Assembly: GCA_012519695.1 (NCBI GenBank)
Contig: JAAYPT010000060.1
Span: forward strand, 1-64,000
DNA: 64,000 bases
From: Clostridiales bacterium
GTDB taxonomy: Bacteria > Bacillota > Clostridia > Lachnospirales > Lachnospiraceae
Direction: 5' to 3'
How positions within the stretch are numbered: the first letter of the stretch is position 1; each line of letters begins with the position of its first letter. The notes under the pieces were generated by a model. That model was not told where the DNA came from, did no database searches, and saw only the letters and a list, made by a program, of their open reading frames with translations. Below are positions 35,901-47,000 of the stretch, one piece after another. The position numbers and the translations under genes are program-made.

Positions 35901-38336
35901 GCAGCACTTGCGGCTATGTTTATGGCGTTAAAAGAAGTTGGAATACTCGGAGAGGGAAAAAAGATAAACATTGCAGAAGCATGCAATGTTTTGCAGGTAA
36001 AAGAACAGTATAGATGGCTGTTAAAATATTGGATTATGGCACTTTACAAAGCGAAAATGCTGAATAAAGAAGGGGATTTATACAGTATTAGTGTAGGTGG
36101 GGAGAATTTAGATTTAGGAAAACTGTTAGAAGAATTGAAAATTTCAGGAAAGCAGTCAGAAAGTGCATTTGGTCAGTATATTGTGACTGCATTTGAAAAT
36201 GCCGGGGCAGTGCTTAAGGGAACGGTTAATCCTGTTGAACTTTTATATCCACAGGGAAGCACGAAGGTTCTTGAAAGTTTGTATGTGCAGAATAATACAG
36301 CAAAAATATTTAATGAGATGGTTGCAACAGCATGTATAACTCTTGCAAAGAATAAAAAGAAGACTTTTAGAATATTGGAAATCGGTGGTGGTAGTGCAGC
36401 TACCAGCAGATGTGTGCTGAGTGCGTTAAAGAAAAATGACATAGCATATGAATATTATTTTAGTGATGTAGCGGAAAGTTTTATGGCTGAGGCGAAAGGA
36501 CATCTTAAGGATTACCAAAATGTGCATTTTCAGTGTTTTGATATGGATAGGGATTATAGAGAACAGGGGATAAAACCGTCTTATTTTGATGTTGTAATTG
36601 CAACAGGAGTTATAGAAAATGCAAAAGATATAAAATATACGCTTAATCTCATTAAGGAAGTATTAGTTTCAGGAGGATATTTACTTGCAACAGAGCCGGT
36701 GAAAGAAGAAAATTGGATTCTTGCAGCACAGGCATTTATGATGACGAAACCATGCGATGAACTTAGAAAAGATATGCTTTACCTTGATGAAGATGCCTGG
36801 AGAGAGTTGCTTACAAATGAAATGTCTGGAGATTTGGCAGAATATCCGCCGCGGGGAGAAACATGTGGAAATTTGAAACTATGGATAAAACAAATGTCTT
36901 CAGAATTTGAATATGTTGATGAGGAAGAACTGATGAGAATTACAGAAACATATCTTCCTGAATATATGATTCCGGGGCAGATTCAGGTTGTTTCACATTT
37001 CCCATTAACAGGGAACGGAAAGATTGACAGAAAAACCATGAAAAACTGGTATGTAGAAAGAACTGATGAGGAGCAGCGTGATGATATAGAGGAGAGTGAT
37101 TTGGATGAATTTGAAAATCAAGTTGCATCCATTATTGCTGGTGCCTTAGGAATCGAACATATTCAAGTAGATAGAGATTTATATGAATATGGGATAGATT
37201 CACTTGTACAGGCACAGGTAGCGGGTAAACTTAAAACATATGCAGATGAAAGATTTAAAACAGATGCAGTGACCTTTGACAGGATTTTGAGGATTATGCT
37301 TAACGGCACTAGTACGCGAGAGTTAGCCACATTTATAAAAGAAAGTTGTGCCATTGCTGAGTCTGTAAGTTCAAATGAAAAGGAAGAAAGTATTGGTGAA
37401 ACAAGTAGGGAATCAGAACTTGGAGAATTTACCATGTTACAAGAAGGCGATGGAACATTGCTTGTGCTATTACCACCGGCGCTTGGAACACTAAGCGGTA
37501 TATCAGAACTCATAGAGGCAATTAAGGGAAAAGCGGCTCAACCAGTTGCGGCTTTGACCATAAAAAATGCAGATTGTTACACAAATATACAATCAGATGA
37601 TGTTATTGGAAAGGTGGCAGATTGTTACACAGAGCTGCTTAAACAGACAGGAAGGCAGGAATTTAGATTAATTGGCTACTGTATGGGTGGATTTCTGGCA
37701 CTGGAAATTGCAAGAAGACTACAGGAAGAAGATATTGCGGTAGAAAAACTTATTATGATTGACAGTACCCCGATTCTTGAAGAAATAGAGGACGATGTGT
37801 TGATAGAATTCTTATTTTTAAATGGATTTTATATGGCACCGGGAAAAATATTTAATGAAGTATCAGATGAGGAAATTGTTTCTGCAATTGAGTACATATT
37901 CAAGGCTAATAACAGAGTTGTATCTCAAGATAGCTACCGATTACTTGAAGGAAAGAAGGAGTATGAACGAGTATTTAAACTCTGGAAAAAACTTAAAACA
38001 ATGAAGCAGGAAGAAAGATTTGAAATATATACAAGAGCCATAGCTGGAGATACAAAGGAAAAAGCAACGTTGGAGATGATAACGGAACAGTATGAAGTAT
38101 ACGCTCAGAGTTTTAAAGCGTCAAAACTGGAAACAGAAAATTATTTTGGCGATATGCTTTTCCTGAAGGCAACAGAAGATCAACCATATGTATTTCTTGA
38201 TAGAGAGGCAGCGGTAAGCTTTTGGAAAGAGGTTTGTATCGGCGATGTAGAAGTTGAGTGTATTCCGGGAAATCATGATTCATGTATAGAAGGTAAAAAT
38301 GCAGAAAGTATTGCAAAAATTTTATTACAACAATGA
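32925..38336 (+). CDS. NRPS, terminal module: TubC-Cy-A(MT)-PCP-TE
   Basis: 1803 residues from ATG 32925. TubC-type docking domain (about 1-62; AGIRLWVDGEKLKF). Heterocyclisation domain (66-480) with the Cy motif DFLIADWNS. Adenylation domain (490-930) with YIIFTSGSTGIPKG and FDLSVYD; specificity positions read D-L-Y-N-L-S-L-I-W, the cysteine code. A methyltransferase-like insert (950-1330) has LEIGGGSAATS. The end of A is LTGNGKIDRKT. PCP with YGIDSL (Ser near 1421). TE (1500-1803) has GYCMGG, so Cys1586 stands where Ser is usual, and GNHDS near the end for His. It likely adds and cyclises the third cysteine and releases the chain. Confidence 0.9.
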   Translation: MENIDYKKIIRRFSDAGIRLWVDGEKLKFSASKTENGTGGMDEEKLAFLKAHKNEIIMELKKDENRFLLTDIQSAYLLGRMDTFDYGGVSCKIYLEIDYEELDKERCQWAWNKLVERHEMLRAIICDDGYQVIPTDTSEIEVKYYDFTSDIEGLAKLREEMSDKVFPIGAWPYFEIALSKQKEKTVMHISFDFLIADWNSIWILIREFEDFYFNGETKKKVPLSFQDYLSLENEMISKPEGLRDKEYWKKRIENLPPRPMLPAKDKSCIESGFDRLIFELPKNKWDKFCEYVNATGCTPTAAVMTCYALCLGNWSQIKEFCINLTLLNRLPLSPDVYSIVGDFTSVSLLEVNLQEKESFAKLTKRIQSQMMMDLDHRLFSGVKTMREYGIVHGKDASLFPYVFTGSIGLVNTGNFKGKISGYGKSSTPQVFIDCQAMDGPDGLRINWDVRRGVFDSKLLESMFECFKNLLEKLADDSRMWEKEELILVPSSQLEVRNKVNATEKIFNKKTLFEMVWDAMNREGTKVAVIDQNESITYGELKNRVCKIAGNLKSMGIKNQDTVGVLVDKQVNQISAVLAVLALGGIYVPIDREQPYQRIKGIVDKAEIKVCICNENKIMDMGEGGKCIPVSELLESGENNWDIQAYQGKGQDIAYIIFTSGSTGIPKGVQISNHAAANTILDVNDRFNVGKTDKVLALSKLNFDLSVYDIFGILSVGGTLVFPDEEQYLVPSHWQKLILKHGITVWNTVPAFMSMLMEYCESTEEVLPIKLVLMSGDWIPVTLPQQIRNHTQNPLIVSLGGATEASIWSNYYICKPEENFEVSIPYGYPLSNQGFYIADKWLKPVPDYVPGELCIYGAGLAEGYLKDDEQNESHFVYSEYLGRNIYRTGDYGYYRKDGVMIFLGRRDAQVKIRGHRIELGEIEKTLMKADAVEEACAVVVERAGNSKEILAIVTSKTLKIKDKSYRLIEDAITKQVVQYDDNTNHNWTICRDRAALAAMFMALKEVGILGEGKKINIAEACNVLQVKEQYRWLLKYWIMALYKAKMLNKEGDLYSISVGGENLDLGKLLEELKISGKQSESAFGQYIVTAFENAGAVLKGTVNPVELLYPQGSTKVLESLYVQNNTAKIFNEMVATACITLAKNKKKTFRILEIGGGSAATSRCVLSALKKNDIAYEYYFSDVAESFMAEAKGHLKDYQNVHFQCFDMDRDYREQGIKPSYFDVVIATGVIENAKDIKYTLNLIKEVLVSGGYLLATEPVKEENWILAAQAFMMTKPCDELRKDMLYLDEDAWRELLTNEMSGDLAEYPPRGETCGNLKLWIKQMSSEFEYVDEEELMRITETYLPEYMIPGQIQVVSHFPLTGNGKIDRKTMKNWYVERTDEEQRDDIEESDLDEFENQVASIIAGALGIEHIQVDRDLYEYGIDSLVQAQVAGKLKTYADERFKTDAVTFDRILRIMLNGTSTRELATFIKESCAIAESVSSNEKEESIGETSRESELGEFTMLQEGDGTLLVLLPPALGTLSGISELIEAIKGKAAQPVAALTIKNADCYTNIQSDDVIGKVADCYTELLKQTGRQEFRLIGYCMGGFLALEIARRLQEEDIAVEKLIMIDSTPILEEIEDDVLIEFLFLNGFYMAPGKIFNEVSDEEIVSAIEYIFKANNRVVSQDSYRLLEGKKEYERVFKLWKKLKTMKQEERFEIYTRAIAGDTKEKATLEMITEQYEVYAQSFKASKLETENYFGDMLFLKATEDQPYVFLDREAAVSFWKEVCIGDVEVECIPGNHDSCIEGKNAESIAKILLQQ

Positions 38337-38356
38337 TATTTGGGAAAGGATATTTT

Positions 38357-39418
38357 ATGAAAATTGGAGTTTTGGGTGCAACAGGACACGTTGGAAAAGG
38401 TGTCCTTCGGGTATTAGATAAAACAGATCATAAGATTAGTGCATATTATCATTCTCCGCAAAAGGCAGAAGTAATGAAAGCTGAATTCTTCGATAAAGTG
38501 ATATTTAAACACATTGATATATATGATGAAGAATTGCTTAACGGAGCATGCGGTGAATGTGACATGATTATAAATTGTACTGGACCATCAGGAAAAATTA
38601 TGAATCGAATAGCTGTTTTGTGTATGAAAGAAAATAAGATTTATATTGATGTTTCAGGAGGAAAAAAGCTGAAACAGATGATGGAAACAGAGTTTAGTTT
38701 CGGAAAAAATGGGACATGTGTACTTGGTGCTGGAATATATCCTGGGTTAACAGAAATTTTGGCAGGATATATTGTGCAAAAAAATCCCCAATTGCAGGAA
38801 CTGAAATTATATTTTTATGGAAATAGTCCTTTATCTGAAATTGCGGCATATGACATTGTAGCCGGAATGGAAGAATCTAATGGAGGAATGAGTTATGTAC
38901 GAAATGGAAAAATCACAAAATTGGCAGGCGTTGGAACAAATGAAGGAAATAAAATAGCACCATTTGACAAGCTTATTACAATGCCGGTTTTGAGTGATGA
39001 ATTTTATTCATTGGTGTGCAAAAAGAAAATACCGAAGGCTTATTTTTATCATAGTTTTCAGAATGATAAAGCACTTATGGATTTTATTATGATTAAGGCG
39101 ATGGAACAATATAAAACAGAAGAGCAAAAAAAGGCATCAGCAACTAAGATACAACAGTTATTTTTTTGTAAGGATAGACCCAAGGAAGTATGCATAATTG
39201 TTGAATATAAAATAGATGATTCCATTCATTATTTTAAATTAGAAAGTGAAGAGGACTGGAGCCTGATAACGGGCTATGTGGCTGGATTGACGGCTGTATT
39301 TTTGGCAGGAGCTGAAAATATTCATAACGGGGTTAATTATGTAGCAGAGGTTGTAGAACCGGAAGAAATAATAAAGAGCATTAATAAAATATGTCAGATA
39401 AATATGGATGAATGGTAA
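38357..39418 (+). CDS. Saccharopine-dehydrogenase-like oxidoreductase
   Basis: 353 residues from ATG 38357 behind GGAAAGGA. Rossmann start MKIGVLGATGHVGKGVLRVL, then DMIINCTGPSG and VLGAGIYPGLTEILAG, as in saccharopine dehydrogenase-like NAD(P) proteins. Inside the NRPS operon it may reduce or oxidise a ring, or supply a precursor. It is distinct from the Gfo/Idh-type reductase at 49742. The exact step is not clear. Confidence 0.75.
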   Translation: MKIGVLGATGHVGKGVLRVLDKTDHKISAYYHSPQKAEVMKAEFFDKVIFKHIDIYDEELLNGACGECDMIINCTGPSGKIMNRIAVLCMKENKIYIDVSGGKKLKQMMETEFSFGKNGTCVLGAGIYPGLTEILAGYIVQKNPQLQELKLYFYGNSPLSEIAAYDIVAGMEESNGGMSYVRNGKITKLAGVGTNEGNKIAPFDKLITMPVLSDEFYSLVCKKKIPKAYFYHSFQNDKALMDFIMIKAMEQYKTEEQKKASATKIQQLFFCKDRPKEVCIIVEYKIDDSIHYFKLESEEDWSLITGYVAGLTAVFLAGAENIHNGVNYVAEVVEPEEIIKSINKICQINMDEW

Positions 39419-39432
39419 GGGATGATGAGAAT

Positions 39433-41037
39433 ATGAAGGAAACGATTAGGAAAGATGTTGAGAATTATATTGAAAAAGGATTTTTGTTAAACCAGACATT
39501 TGGAGATGCTTTGTATGAGATTTGTCGAAAAAAAGGAACGGATATTGCGCTCATAGATGAAAAAAAGAGAATGAGCTATATGGAACTTCTCAGAGAAAGC
39601 AACAGGATAGCGGCTTTGATGTATGAGCAAGGGTTGAGAAAAGGGGATAATGTATTGCTGCATATGCCTAATAGTGTGGAATATGTAACAGTACTTTTTG
39701 CGCTGCTTACATTGGGAGCGCGCCCGGCATTGATGCTTCCAGACCATAGTGAGACAGAACTACTTGCAATTGGAAGAGTTTTAGAACCTAAGGCGATTAT
39801 TACGGTCAAAGAAGAAATGGGAGTTGAATATGGACAGCAAGCAAAAAGAGTAGCAGAGGAGCTCAAAAGTGTAGAGAAGATATTTCTGGATAAAGAGGCG
39901 GATTATGCGGTATCGATTTATCAAAAAAGTACACTTGCGCTGTTACCTTTTTCAGCAGAAAAGCCACAGCCTTATGATATAGCACTTTTTCTTCTGTCAG
40001 GCGGTACGACAGGAATCCCAAAGATTATTCCAAGACTTCATGCCGCATATATTACAAATGCGGTATTAAGCGCAAAACGTTGTTGTGTTACAGAAGAAAG
40101 TATTTATCTTGCTGTATTATCAACTTCCCATGACTATCCACTTTGTGCACCGGGAATATTTGGAACATTATTTGCAGGTGGAAAATGTATTCTTGCTAAA
40201 ACAGCAAGTCCAGAGGAAGCATTTGAATGGATAAGAAAAGAGAAAGCTACATTTACGCAGATAGTACCGGTAATCGCCGGACTTTGGGTAGAAGCGGCAA
40301 CACAAGAGAAAGATACATCAAGCCTTAAACTTAAGCATATAGAAGTTGGAGCTGCAAAACTGGAGTGGGAGATAGCGGAAAAATTGGAAAATACATTTTC
40401 ATGCAAAATTTTTCAAGGATATGGTTTGGGCGAAGGTATTACATGTTTTACAGCAATTGATGATTCAGATGAAATTACAAGAAGAACGCAGGGAAAACCA
40501 ATTTCACAGGCAGATAAAATACGAATAGTGGATGCTAATGGCAATGATGTTAAGCAGGGAGAAGCAGGTGAACTTTGGGAGACGGGACCATATACTTTTT
40601 ATGGTTATTACAAATCCCCGGAAAGAAATGAAGGTTTGTTTAGTGAAGATGGATACTTAAAAACCGGTGACAAGGCAATGCTTACACCAGAAGGAAATAT
40701 AGTGATTTTAGGTCGTGTAAGAGAGCAGATTAATCGGGCAGGGGAAAATATTATTCCGGAAGAAATCGAAAGTTTCATTAGACAATGGGAGTATGTTAAG
40801 GAGGTTGCCGTCATTGGTATTCCAGATGAACAACTGGGAGAAGCGGTATGTGCGGTAGTAATTAGTGAAGGCGAAGAGAAGAAACTGGAAAATCTTTGCG
40901 AATTTCTTGCAACATTAAAGATAGCACGTTATAAATATCCGGACCGTCTGATATATGTGGATAAAATACCATATGTAAATGTTGGAAAGGTAGATAAAAA
41001 GAAACTGAAGAAAATAATACTTGGAGAAGAAAAATAG
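39433..41037 (+). CDS. Aryl-acid AMP ligase (YbtE/DhbE-like)
   Basis: 534 residues; ATG 39433 has AAGGGA 10 nt upstream and gives the usual family start MKETIRKDVENYIEKGFLLN; the open frame begins at 39412. Motifs LLSGGTTGIPKIIPR, YGLGEG, YLKTGD, GRVREQINRAGENIIPEEIE and NVGKVDKKKLKK (catalytic Lys). Expected to activate salicylate, 2,3-dihydroxybenzoate or a similar acid and load the ArCP at the start of the next gene, whose ATG is 2 nt after this stop. Confidence 0.88.
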   Translation: MKETIRKDVENYIEKGFLLNQTFGDALYEICRKKGTDIALIDEKKRMSYMELLRESNRIAALMYEQGLRKGDNVLLHMPNSVEYVTVLFALLTLGARPALMLPDHSETELLAIGRVLEPKAIITVKEEMGVEYGQQAKRVAEELKSVEKIFLDKEADYAVSIYQKSTLALLPFSAEKPQPYDIALFLLSGGTTGIPKIIPRLHAAYITNAVLSAKRCCVTEESIYLAVLSTSHDYPLCAPGIFGTLFAGGKCILAKTASPEEAFEWIRKEKATFTQIVPVIAGLWVEAATQEKDTSSLKLKHIEVGAAKLEWEIAEKLENTFSCKIFQGYGLGEGITCFTAIDDSDEITRRTQGKPISQADKIRIVDANGNDVKQGEAGELWETGPYTFYGYYKSPERNEGLFSEDGYLKTGDKAMLTPEGNIVILGRVREQINRAGENIIPEEIESFIRQWEYVKEVAVIGIPDEQLGEAVCAVVISEGEEKKLENLCEFLATLKIARYKYPDRLIYVDKIPYVNVGKVDKKKLKKIILGEEK

Positions 41038-41039
41038 CT

Positions 41040-44000
41040 ATGGAAAAGATAAATAATCAAGAGATAGAAGTTTGTATAAAATCGGTATTGAATTTCGACG
41101 GAAATATTGAAAAAAATAAAAATTTACTTGAACTTGGGCTTTCTTCCATTCAGATTATGAATTTGACAAGCCAGTTTAGAAAAAAAGGATATGAGTGTAC
41201 TTTTGCAAAACTTATATCGCATCCCACGATTGAACAGTGGGAAAAAATACTTTCAGAGAAATCAGATGGACAAAAGAATAATATAACGGTAGATTCTAAT
41301 GAAGAAGATATGTATAAGCCATTTCCACTTACAGAGGTTCAGTATGCGTACTGGATTGGAAGAAAGGAAGGACAGGCTATAGGGCGTGTAGGGTGTCATG
41401 GATATCTTGAAATTGATGGGGAAAATGTTGACCCAAGAAGACTTGAATACGCATGGGATATGCTTCAGGTGCATCATCCGATGTTAAGAGTGGCTTATAC
41501 AAAAGATGGATTTCAAAAAATTTTAAAAAAACCATATAAAAATGGAATTACAGTATATGATTATCGAGAAAAAGATGCAACCGAACATCTTAAAAATATG
41601 AGGGAGAAACTTTCCCATAGGCTCATGGATATAGATCATGGACAAGTGGCAGAGTTACAGATTACATTGCTTCCGGATGGAAAAACCAAAATTCATTTTG
41701 ATATTGATTTACTTATATGTGATGTGAAGAGTTTTCAGATAATTTTAAGAGATTTGGGGCATACCTATGTAACTGGTGAGCTTCCGCCAGCACCGGCAGA
41801 ATGGAATTTTGCAGAATATATTTATAGAGATGAGCAAAGAAAGCTTATAAATAGCAGTGAGGCTGAAAAATATTGGAAAAAAAGACTTGAAACGCTACCG
41901 GGGAATCCGGAAATTCCAATGAGGCAGGTATCTAATAATGTAAAACCCCTATTTCATAGGCGTAAAGCAGTTCTTAGTATAGAAAAGTGGAAGAGATTTA
42001 AGAAGATAGCAACAAGTCATGGAATTACACCGGCTATGGCACTTCTTACGCTGTATGGAAGTGTGATTGCAAGATGGAGTCAGAATCAGGATTTCCTTAT
42101 GAATATCCCGTTATTTAACAGAAATGAAGAAGAAGAGGGTATAGAAAATGTTGTAGCGGACTTTACAACACTTCTTTTATTAGAGATGAATTTGGCTGAG
42201 AAGAGAAGTTTTATAAAAAGTGCAAAGAAGGTTCAAAACCAGTTTCATCAGGACATGGAATATATAGATTATTCAGGAATTAAGTTAGAAAGGGATTATA
42301 AAAAACTTCATCCGGAAACGGAAATGGTTGCGCCTATTGTTTTTTCATGTAACCTGGGGATTCCCCTGTTTAATCATGAATTCGAAGAATATCTTGGACA
42401 TATGTCATATATGATATCACAAACACCACAAGTATGGTTGGATTTTCAGCTATTTGATGTAAATGAAGGCATGATGATGATTTGGGATAGTGTGGATGAG
42501 GTGTTCCCGGAGCATTTACTGGATGATATGTTTGAGGCATATACAGATAGTCTTGAAAAACTTGCAACAAATGAAGAATTATGGGAAATGGAGAATGTTA
42601 TTTCCATTGATAGACAAATTCAAATAAGAAAAAGCTTTGAAGTCACAAGAAATGATATTCCGGATGGACCGATATACGGTAAATTTTTTGATATTGCAAA
42701 AAGTGACGGACAAAGAATTGCTGTTGTAGATGAAAAGCTGGGAAACATTACCTATGAAAAACTTGCTTATATGGCGAAGAGTGTTGTTGCATATCTTAGA
42801 ACGCAATCAGTAAAAAAGGGTGATAGTGTAGGAATCGCGTGTTGCAGAGGTGTCGGTCAGATCGCGGCAATGTTAGGTGTGCTGGCAAGTGGTGGAAAAT
42901 ATGTAATAGTTGGAAATACACAGCCACTGAATAGAAAAAAAGTAATCTGTGATAAAGCATCAATTCAATTGGTCATTACGGATGAGGAAAATAAATGGGA
43001 AGAGATACCGCAAGTTACAGTTGCTCAGATGCAGGAAATCGTTGATATAGACCCGGTTGCAAAGGTAGAGCTCATTGAGGGACATGAATCTGCATATGTT
43101 ATTTTTACATCAGGAACAACAGGTGAGCCGAAAGGGGTTGAAATCACACATCATGCGGCTGTGAATACCATATATAGCTTGAATCAGATGTATTCAATAG
43201 GGGAAAATGACAGTGTTTTGGCAGTATCAAATACGGATTTTGACTTATCGGTGTATGATGTATTTGGCATGCTGTCTGTAGGTGGAAAGATTGTTTTGTT
43301 GACAGACAATGACAGGGAAAATGCATTAAGGTGGTGTGAACTTGTAAAAGAGCAAGGGGTTACAGTGTGGAACTCAGTTCCTGTACTTTTAGATATGCTT
43401 ACCTTGGAAGCAAAGGCAAATGGATATACATTTGAAAGCCTCAGATATGCTATGCAAAGCGGTGACTGGATTGGAATGGATCTTCCGAAAAGACTCAACG
43501 AGGTTGCACCCAATGCAAGATTTATTGCCATGGGAGGAGCTACAGAAGCAGCTATCTGGTCAAATTATCAAGAGGTATTACTTCCAATTGAAAAAAGTTG
43601 GAAAACGATTCCGTATGGGCATCCATTACCAAATCAGAAATATCGAGTTGTAAATGCAATGATGTATGATTGTCCTGATCTTGTAGCAGGTGAATTATGG
43701 ATTGGTGGAGAAGGAGTGGCAGTTGGCTATATCAGTGAACCGGATCTTACAGATCAAAAATTCACAATTCAAAATGGAGAGAGATGGTATAAGACAGGAG
43801 ATTACGGTAGATTTTGGAAGGATGGAACAATAGAATTTCTTGGGCGAAGAGATTATCAGGTTAAAATTCGTGGACACAGAATTGAACTTGAAGAGATAGA
43901 AAATAATATAAAAAATCATAATTGTGTGGAACAGGCAATAGTTATGCCAATTGAAAATGAGCAGGGGCATAAGTATTTGTCTGGTTTTGTTGTACCAAAA

Positions 44001-47000
44001 TCTATCAATAATGAAAGCGTGGACGAAGTAATCAATGAAAAAGCAGAACAATTAAAAAGTGTTATGGATTCCATGAAAGAGGAACTTGCACCGGTTTCAA
44101 ATGCAGATGAAATTAAGGAAAACCTAGATGATTGTGCAATACAAATGATGGCATATTTATGCGAAGAAATAAGAAAATCAGGTAAACCGGTAGTAGAAGA
44201 ATATAAAAATCTTTATGAAATCTGGCTAGACAAAACAGCATCTATAAAAACAAATAATAATAGTGAGGTTATGTCTGAAATAGCGAAGGAGCTAAGGCTA
44301 TTTGAAGATAATGCAATACCGATGCTTACAGGGAAAATTGAACCATATGAGTTTATGGAATCAAATAATTTTTACAGTATGGATGAGTTTGCAGATAAAA
44401 CATCTGGTGCCACTGAAAAAAATACCCTTCTTTATAGATTGGCTTCCATATTAGCAAGAGGGAAAAAAGAAATTCGTATCTGGGAAATAGGAGCTGGTAA
44501 GGCAGAATACACAAAAGAATTGTTGGATAGTCTTAAAGGAATTAAGACAGAGTACATTATATCTGATAGTGCAGAGTCTCATCTTAGTAGAGCAAGAGAG
44601 GTACTGTTAAGTTATGATGTTAATTTTGCGGTTATGAATTTATCAGAGAGTGAATATGTGATTAAATCTCAAGCAGAGAAATTTGATGTAATAATAGCAG
44701 GTGATTCACTGCATCGAGAAAAGAATATATCAATGGCATTACGAAGAATAAGAGAATCTCTGAAAGATATAGGAGTACTTCTGGTTGGTGAAAAAACGCA
44801 AAAGGAAAATATAGCATATGTTACAGCCGGACTTTTGGCAAAGAAGGATGGAGGAAATATAACACTTTACAGTAATAGTGAATGGGAAAAATTATTTGAA
44901 CAGGAAAAATTTGCGTGTATAGTTGCAGATTGCGATATACACACAAAACTGGGACAATTTAACCAAAATGTATTTATAGGGATAACGAAGGAAAAAAGAG
45001 CAATTATTGACAAGGAGGAACTGACAGAATATCTCGAAACAGTGGTTCCTGAATATATGGTGCCTTCTATTATGTTATTCCTTGAGGAGATACCTATTAC
45101 AGGAAATGGAAAAATAGACAGGCGAACACTTCAGGGGCTGTTGGCTAATGAAAAGATTGAAAGTAAGAAAACAAAACCGGAAGGAGAACTCGCTCTTCAG
45201 GTGGCAGAAATTTGGAAGAGGATACTTCATACAGATGAAATTTATCTGGAGGATGACTTTTATCTTTTGGGAGGAGATTCACTTCTTGCAACTCAGATGA
45301 CAATTGGAATTAAAAAAGAATTGCATATGGAATTAGCACTTGAGGATATTTTCCAAAATCCGGTATTTGATGATTTTCTTAATTTAATTTTGGAAAAAAG
45401 AGAAGATATTGTAGATGTGGAAACGGATGAATTACCTGCCATAGTGTTTGAGCCGGAAAACATATATAAGCCGTTTCCGATGACAGATATACAGCAATCC
45501 TATTGGATAGGGCGAAGTGGAGCTTATGAACTGGGGGATGTGGGTGTACACTGCTATTTTGAGATGGACTGTGAACACCTTGATGTTGAGGAGTTAGAAA
45601 AAGCATGGAATAAGCTCATAGTGCGACATGATATGATGCGGGCTGTTATGCAAACCGATGGAAAGAATCAGATTATTTTGGAAAAGGTTCCATATTATCA
45701 TATTGATGAGGAAACATTTGGCAAAGAGGAAGCAGATAAACTTATAGGGGTAAGAAAGAAAATGGCAAATCATGTATTTCAGGTGACAGAATGGCCAATG
45801 TTTGAAGTAAGAGCTTCCCATATAGGTAATCAGAAGACAAGATTGCACCTGAGTTTTGATAATATTGTATTTGATGGATTCAGTATTTTTAGATTATTTA
45901 ATGAGTGGAAAGTCATATATAACCAAGAAGAATATTTACTTCTAGAGATAAGGGGAAGTTTTAGAGATTATTGTATGGCACAGGAAAAACTGAAAGATAC
46001 ACAGTTGTATGAAAAACAATTGAATTATTGGAAAGAAAGAGTTGAAACCATGCCACCGGCACCACAACTTCCACTTGTAGATGCAGATGAAGTAGAGAAT
46101 CAGCAATTTACAAGATTTGAATGGCATCTTTCACGCGAGGAAAGAGAGAAAATAAAAAAAATCACAGAGAAGTATCATCTGACAAGTACAATAGTATTCC
46201 TTACCGCATATGCACAGGTATTAGGGCGTTACAGTAAGAGTCAGCATTTCACATTGAATCTTACAAGATTTCAAAAGTTAGCGTTGTATGAAGGAGTAGA
46301 AGAGTTAATAGGAGATTTTACAACGCTTACCCTTCTGGAAATTGATTTAAGACAGGGAGTAAATTTCCTAGAGAGATGTAGAAATGTGCAAAAACAGCTT
46401 TTAGAAGATATGAAGAATGCACTTGTGAGTGGAGTTGTAGTTGAAAGAGAGTGGCAGAAGGCTCAGAATAACCAGGGAGTATCCATGCCAGTAGTATTTA
46501 CAAGTGGATTTGGTGTTAATTCAAAGGGTAACGCGGCAAATGAAGCGTTAGGAGATATTGTATATGGAGAGTCCCAGACATCGCAGGTATGGATTGATCA
46601 TCAGATATCTGAACAGAATGGGCAGTTATTTTTGTCATGGGATGCGGTTTGCGGATTGTTCCCAGACCACTTTGTTGAAAAGATGTTTCATAGCTACCAG
46701 GAACTTATCAGAGCACTTATGCTTCAGGAAAACTGGGAAAGCACAAAGAGTTTAATAAACTTAAAAGATGTAGAAAAAATACAGAAAAACACATGGGAAT
46801 ATGCACAAGTATCAGGTGAAACGTTAGTATCATTATATGAAAAAAGCGTAAATAGATATGGAGACAGAATAGCGATTGAAAGTGCACATGAAAAGGTAAC
46901 ATATTCACAATTGGATCACAGGGTAAACTTAGTGGCAGCTAGTCTTATTAATGAAGGGATAAAACCGGGGGATGTTGTTGGAATTCTTTTGGAAAAAGGA

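Noticed and set aside
39412-39432. Upstream ATG for the aryl-AMP ligase
   Set aside because: The ribosome site AAGGGA is spaced correctly for ATG 39433, and the family start aligns there.
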